17,485 nt of DNA, from the NCBI GenBank assembly GCA_029941175.1, contig JAPYRM010000004.1, positions 1-17,485 of the forward strand. The letters are read 5' to 3'. Positions within the stretch are counted from its first letter, which is position 1. Each line of letters starts with the position of its first letter. Of this stretch, positions 14,156-17,485 are shown one piece after another. The notes beneath the pieces are model-generated. The model did not search any database. It had not been told where the DNA came from and saw only the letters and a list, made by a program, of their open reading frames with translations. The stretch comes from Halobacteriales archaeon. GTDB taxonomy: Archaea > Halobacteriota > Halobacteria > Halobacteriales > Hikarchaeaceae. A program made the position numbers and the translations under genes.

Positions 14156-16516
14156 ATGACAAATTCGATAGGTTCTCGGATTCCTTCAAAATTAGGGGAA
14201 ATTTTTGTCACTGGTTCTGGCAGTTTCATCGATGATATGGCCCTCCCCGGAATGCTCCATGCACGTTTTGTTCGTTGCCCACATCCTCACGCTGAAATCG
14301 TTTCAGTAGATATTTCTTCCGCTCTCTCTATTCCTGGAGTCGAATTGGTCTGGACCTGGGAAGATCTATCTCCTTATCTGAATTCTAATCATTTTGGACA
14401 TGATATTCTTGACGAGGAGCCTCTTGTTATCGATAGGGCTCGTTATGTTGGCGATGAAGTTGCAATAGTTCTAGCCCAAGACGCCCACACAGCGCTTGAA
14501 GCATCCGAAGCTGTTAATATAGTCTACAACTCTCTCCCCGCAGTTACTAGTGTAGAAGACGCTCTGTCATCTACATCCCCTATATTACATCCCCGTCTGG
14601 ATCTGGATCCTAATTCCTCTGTCAAAGGAAACCTATTACATTCTTTTTCAATCAAAACTGGGGATATTCAAACCGCTTTAAAATATCCTCATATTTCTGT
14701 ATCTGGTTCCTTCAAGACCAACCGAACTAGTCCCTCTGCACTCGAACCCCACGGTGTTATAGCTAGCTATACACCCGGAAGAGGGCTGACTATCCATTCC
14801 CCTAATCAAAAACCCCATTCAATGGTAACGCATCTAGAAACTATATTTGGGTTTGAACCCGGGACTGTCACCTGGGACGTCCCCGATATTGGTGGTTCTT
14901 TTGGCACTAAAGCAGAATTACTCTCTCATGAAATTTGCGCCGCTGCACTCACCATCGCAACTCGTAAACCCGTAAAAATAATTCTCGACCGATTGGAAGA
15001 ATTGCAAACGGGACGGGGCCGACCAGAAGAACATTTTAAGGCGTGCTTAACCGCAGATAAAAATGGGAATTTTATATCACTCACGGTCGATATGATCCAA
15101 AACACTGGGGCATATGCTTCATATGGCATTCACACTTCTGAAACACCTGGACTTCTCGCAGCTTGTCCCTACTTAATCGAACACCAAAATATATCTGGAA
15201 AAGTTGTTTATACAAATGTAGTACCTTCTGGAGCTGTTAGGGGGTTCGGCGACTCACAGTATACCTTCGTCAGAGAACAACTCGTTGATGCACTTTCTAG
15301 AAAACTCAATAGAGATCCTATCGATTTAAGATTGCAAAATATAGCTACCAAGGAGCAAATGCCACTTACAACAGCAACTGGAATTAAATGGAGAAACACC
15401 GATTTACCTTCTTGTATTAACGCAGTAAGAGATTCTCTCTCTCCTCCTTCAACCCCACCCCCAAAAAATAAACTCCGGGGCATGGGAATCGCCGTTTCTG
15501 TCAAACGAAATGGAAAAAAAGGTGCCAACTCTGACTTTTCTAAAGCTACTGTTGAGGTCAATAACAAAGGCACAGTTTACATATATTCTGACGTTATTAG
15601 TGTTGGTCAGGGAACCGAAACTAGTCTCGCCCAAATAGCATCAGAAATTTTAGGTGTTTCTCAAGAGAGAATCAAAGTTATAACCGGAAATACAGACACA
15701 ATCGCAGATGGTCACGGTGTAGGTGCCGATAGGGGCACAGTTTTCATTGGAAGCGCTACCGCGAAAGCAGCAGAAAATCTTCGAGAAAAAATCACTAAAA
15801 TTGCATCCAAATTCTTGCAAATAGATCCTATAAATGTAGTCCTCTCGGATGATAAAATATTTGATTCATCTGACCCAGACCATGGAATGGACTTCACAGA
15901 ATTTGCCCATCGTGCTAGATTCGATGACCCTTCCACTAAGCTGGACCAAAAAGAAATCGGAGTGTCTCTAGTAGGTCACGCAACTTTCGAAAGTTTAGAA
16001 GCACAAACCGTAGATCCAAATACCCGATTGGGAAATGTTTCTCATACCTACACCCATTCCTCTGTCGGCGTTATCATAGACGTAGATCTAGGTACTGGCG
16101 ATATAGATATAGTTGATATATGTGTCGCAGAGGATCTAGGCTGTGTGATCAATCCACTCTTAGTCGAGGGACAAATTCAAGGATGTATCGGACACGCAAC
16201 TGGGGACGTTTTACTCGAGAATTTCACTTATGATGCTCATGGATATCCTCACAATGGAACTCTAGTTGACTACCATCTTCCAACTACTGTAGATGTACCT
16301 TTACTAACCAAAATGCATAAAATAGAATCCCCCGATCCTGCCACTTCACATGGACAAAGAGGTGCCGGAGAAGGTGCATTATTACCATTCCCTGCTGCAA
16401 TGGCCAATGCTATCTATGATGCAACAGGAGTTCGTTTTAGAGAGCTACCCCTATCTCCTCAAAAAGTCCTTCCCTCTCTCATAGAACATGGACTTTCAAC
16501 CCACAAAAAATTATAG
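14156..16516 (+). CDS. Molybdenum hydroxylase large (molybdopterin-binding) subunit, xanthine dehydrogenase family
   Basis: This is the catalytic subunit of an aldehyde oxidase/xanthine dehydrogenase-type enzyme, which hydroxylates a substrate at a Mo centre using water-derived oxygen. The 786 residues include the N-terminal a/b hammerhead domain (FIDDMALPGMLHARFVR at 24-40, RYVGDEVAIV at 96-105). Cofactor-binding motifs are GGSFGTK (246-252), VRGFGDSQ (361-368) and GQGTET (484-489). The catalytic glutamate is probably E739 in QRGAGEGALLPFP. The 361-368 loop lacks the AYRCSFR signature of form I CO dehydrogenase and the AYRGAGR of form II, so a CO dehydrogenase name is not justified; the substrate is unknown. 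The FAD (medium) and 2Fe-2S (small) subunits that usually accompany it are not next to it: upstream is a small membrane protein, downstream a convergent hydrolase 9 bp away. It may use partners encoded elsewhere. Confidence 0.92.
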   Translation: MTNSIGSRIPSKLGEIFVTGSGSFIDDMALPGMLHARFVRCPHPHAEIVSVDISSALSIPGVELVWTWEDLSPYLNSNHFGHDILDEEPLVIDRARYVGDEVAIVLAQDAHTALEASEAVNIVYNSLPAVTSVEDALSSTSPILHPRLDLDPNSSVKGNLLHSFSIKTGDIQTALKYPHISVSGSFKTNRTSPSALEPHGVIASYTPGRGLTIHSPNQKPHSMVTHLETIFGFEPGTVTWDVPDIGGSFGTKAELLSHEICAAALTIATRKPVKIILDRLEELQTGRGRPEEHFKACLTADKNGNFISLTVDMIQNTGAYASYGIHTSETPGLLAACPYLIEHQNISGKVVYTNVVPSGAVRGFGDSQYTFVREQLVDALSRKLNRDPIDLRLQNIATKEQMPLTTATGIKWRNTDLPSCINAVRDSLSPPSTPPPKNKLRGMGIAVSVKRNGKKGANSDFSKATVEVNNKGTVYIYSDVISVGQGTETSLAQIASEILGVSQERIKVITGNTDTIADGHGVGADRGTVFIGSATAKAAENLREKITKIASKFLQIDPINVVLSDDKIFDSSDPDHGMDFTEFAHRARFDDPSTKLDQKEIGVSLVGHATFESLEAQTVDPNTRLGNVSHTYTHSSVGVIIDVDLGTGDIDIVDICVAEDLGCVINPLLVEGQIQGCIGHATGDVLLENFTYDAHGYPHNGTLVDYHLPTTVDVPLLTKMHKIESPDPATSHGQRGAGEGALLPFPAAMANAIYDATGVRFRELPLSPQKVLPSLIEHGLSTHKKL

Positions 16517-16525
16517 TTTGTAGCT

Positions 16526-17485
16526 TTATTCCACCACACGAAGAGATAGAGAAGATTCCTTTTCTGGCTCATGGTAGATCGTATTGGTGGCGATTTGCAT
16601 ATCCCCTACCGTCGCATCACAAGGTTGGATTTCGGTATTTGAATTTCTATCCCATCTAGGGAAACTACTCGAAGAAATTTCTAATCTAATCTTGTGTCCC
16701 GGTTTAAATGTATGGGCAACGTGCCACAGGTCCACAGAAATTTCATATACCTCTCCAGGCTCCATGAAATTAGCCTGTTTCATTGAATCTCTGTATCTAG
16801 CTCTCAAGATACCTTCTGTAACATTTCCACAGTAACCATTTGGTTCTACATCTACCAGTTTCGCTGTGAAATCTGTGTCCACTGCTGAACTAGATATGAA
16901 TAATCTTGCTTCAACGGGACCTGCTATCTTCACAGATTTATCTAAGTACGGAGTTGTGTATACCAACACATCTTCTCTTTCTTCAATCACCGATTGATCT
17001 TTTACTCCTGCTTCTTGTACCTCTGGCATTTGAATCCGACCCCCTTTGGTTGGAACTGGATCAAGTGGATCATACTGATAACTATCTGGACTTTGCGTAT
17101 CTGGGGTATCCAACAGTAAAGTACCATTGCCAAATCTCGTGTTGGCTTGTCCCGAACTATGCAAGTAATATCTAATATCTCTACCTTCTGGAGGCCATGT
17201 ATCTGCATTGGTCCATTCTCTAGATCCTATATCAAAATAGCGAACAAGAGGCAACTCTTTGAGTTTCTCAGTTTCACCCTTCAACCACGCATCAAACCAC
17301 GCAAATATAAATGGTCCAACAAACCCTGCAGCACTAGATGCTATGGGTCCAAATACTTTATCTCCCACTCTATCATTCGCATACCCCATATATGATTCAT
17401 GGGCCCACGGTCCGATCAGCAATCTTTGTTCGTTTTTCGGAATTTCTTTTCCGCTTTTTTTCAAAGCATTATACATATCCATATG
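16526..17485 (-). CDS. CocE/NonD-family hydrolase, C-terminal part (cut by window edge)
   Basis: This is the C-terminal 320 or so residues of an alpha/beta-hydrolase of the cocaine-esterase / X-prolyl dipeptidyl-peptidase (S15) family, which cleaves esters, amides or peptides. The frame is open through the right edge, so the true start and the catalytic Ser and Asp lie outside. The visible part contains LLIGPWAHES, whose histidine is the expected member of the triad, and FAWFDAWLKGE, a conserved helix of the family. The C-terminal jelly-roll domain follows, with DVLVYTTPYLD, AGPVEARLFISSSAVDTDF and HKIRLEISSSSFPRWDRN. MDMY near the edge is just after the position where the family has its GWYD aspartate. 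The gene converges with the molybdenum-hydroxylase gene. Its substrate cannot be told from sequence. Confidence 0.93.
   Translation of the reverse strand, partial: HMDMYNALKKSGKEIPKNEQRLLIGPWAHESYMGYANDRVGDKVFGPIASSAAGFVGPFIFAWFDAWLKGETEKLKELPLVRYFDIGSREWTNADTWPPEGRDIRYYLHSSGQANTRFGNGTLLLDTPDTQSPDSYQYDPLDPVPTKGGRIQMPEVQEAGVKDQSVIEEREDVLVYTTPYLDKSVKIAGPVEARLFISSSAVDTDFTAKLVDVEPNGYCGNVTEGILRARYRDSMKQANFMEPGEVYEISVDLWHVAHTFKPGHKIRLEISSSSFPRWDRNSNTEIQPCDATVGDMQIATNTIYHEPEKESSLSLRVVE

Noticed and set aside
14156..16516. Annotation as carbon-monoxide dehydrogenase large subunit (coxL)
   Set aside because: The active-site loop reads VRGFGDSQ, not the AYRCSFR or AYRGAGR signatures, and no coxM or coxS gene is adjacent.
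1..17485. tRNA or rRNA genes, CRISPR arrays, transposases, integrases, long repeats
   Set aside because: Reading both strands by eye showed no tRNA T-loop signature, no regularly spaced repeats and no mobile-element proteins. A covariance-model search would settle small RNA genes.

Overview
This window reads as a chromosomal segment of an uncultured euryarchaeon related to the haloarchaea. Nearly every recognisable protein is of the haloarchaeal type: a halophilic-type malate dehydrogenase (MDH), Hef, Hel308 overlapping Cgi121, a UPF0148 zinc-ribbon protein and a three-cysteine ferredoxin. The base composition, however, is moderately AT-rich (roughly 40% GC by eye). The proteins carry ordinary lysine and serine/threonine content and lack the extreme acidity of salt-in haloarchaea. 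A marine sister lineage of the Halobacteria, such as the group called Hikarchaeia or Marine Group IV, would fit; this placement is inference. No rRNA, tRNA, CRISPR array, insertion sequence or phage gene was seen, and the genes are tightly packed.

Layout. 1-458 (-) is the N-terminal part of threonine synthase, cut by the window edge and diverging from uvrC. 578-2305 (+) uvrC and 2312-4318 (-) uvrB converge with a 6-bp gap. A 65-residue protein gene lies just upstream of uvrB on the same strand. 4700-6433 (+) is glycyl-tRNA synthetase and 6487-8763 (+) is the Hef helicase/nuclease. 8837-9217 (+) is a four-helix membrane protein. 9250-9675 (-) is a UPF0148 zinc-ribbon protein, divergent from 9780-10697 (+) malate dehydrogenase. 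10712-10954 (-) is a ferredoxin, divergent from 11067-13298 (+) hel308, which overlaps 13295-13786 (+), the KEOPS subunit Cgi121. 13849-14109 (+) is a two-helix membrane protein. 14156-16516 (+) is a molybdenum-hydroxylase large subunit, convergent with 16526-17485 (-), the C-terminal part of a CocE/NonD-type hydrolase cut by the right edge.

Themes. Four DNA-repair genes (uvrC, uvrB, hef, hel308) sit within 13 kb, covering nucleotide excision repair and stalled-fork processing. Hef and Hel308 each carry a PIP-box-like motif that could tether them to the PCNA clamp. The other genes serve translation (glyS, the tRNA-modification subunit Cgi121), central metabolism (mdh, ferredoxin, thrC) and oxidation or hydrolysis of unidentified substrates.

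Several promoters show a TATA-like box centred 27-28 bp before the start codon, the spacing expected for leaderless transcripts. This spacing helped choose starts for mdh and the 65-residue gene. It also exposed a possible 12-codon upstream ORF before the four-helix membrane protein. I see no obvious new defence or mobile system. The most unusual items are the solitary molybdenum-hydroxylase large subunit, the upstream ORF and the small uncharacterised proteins.
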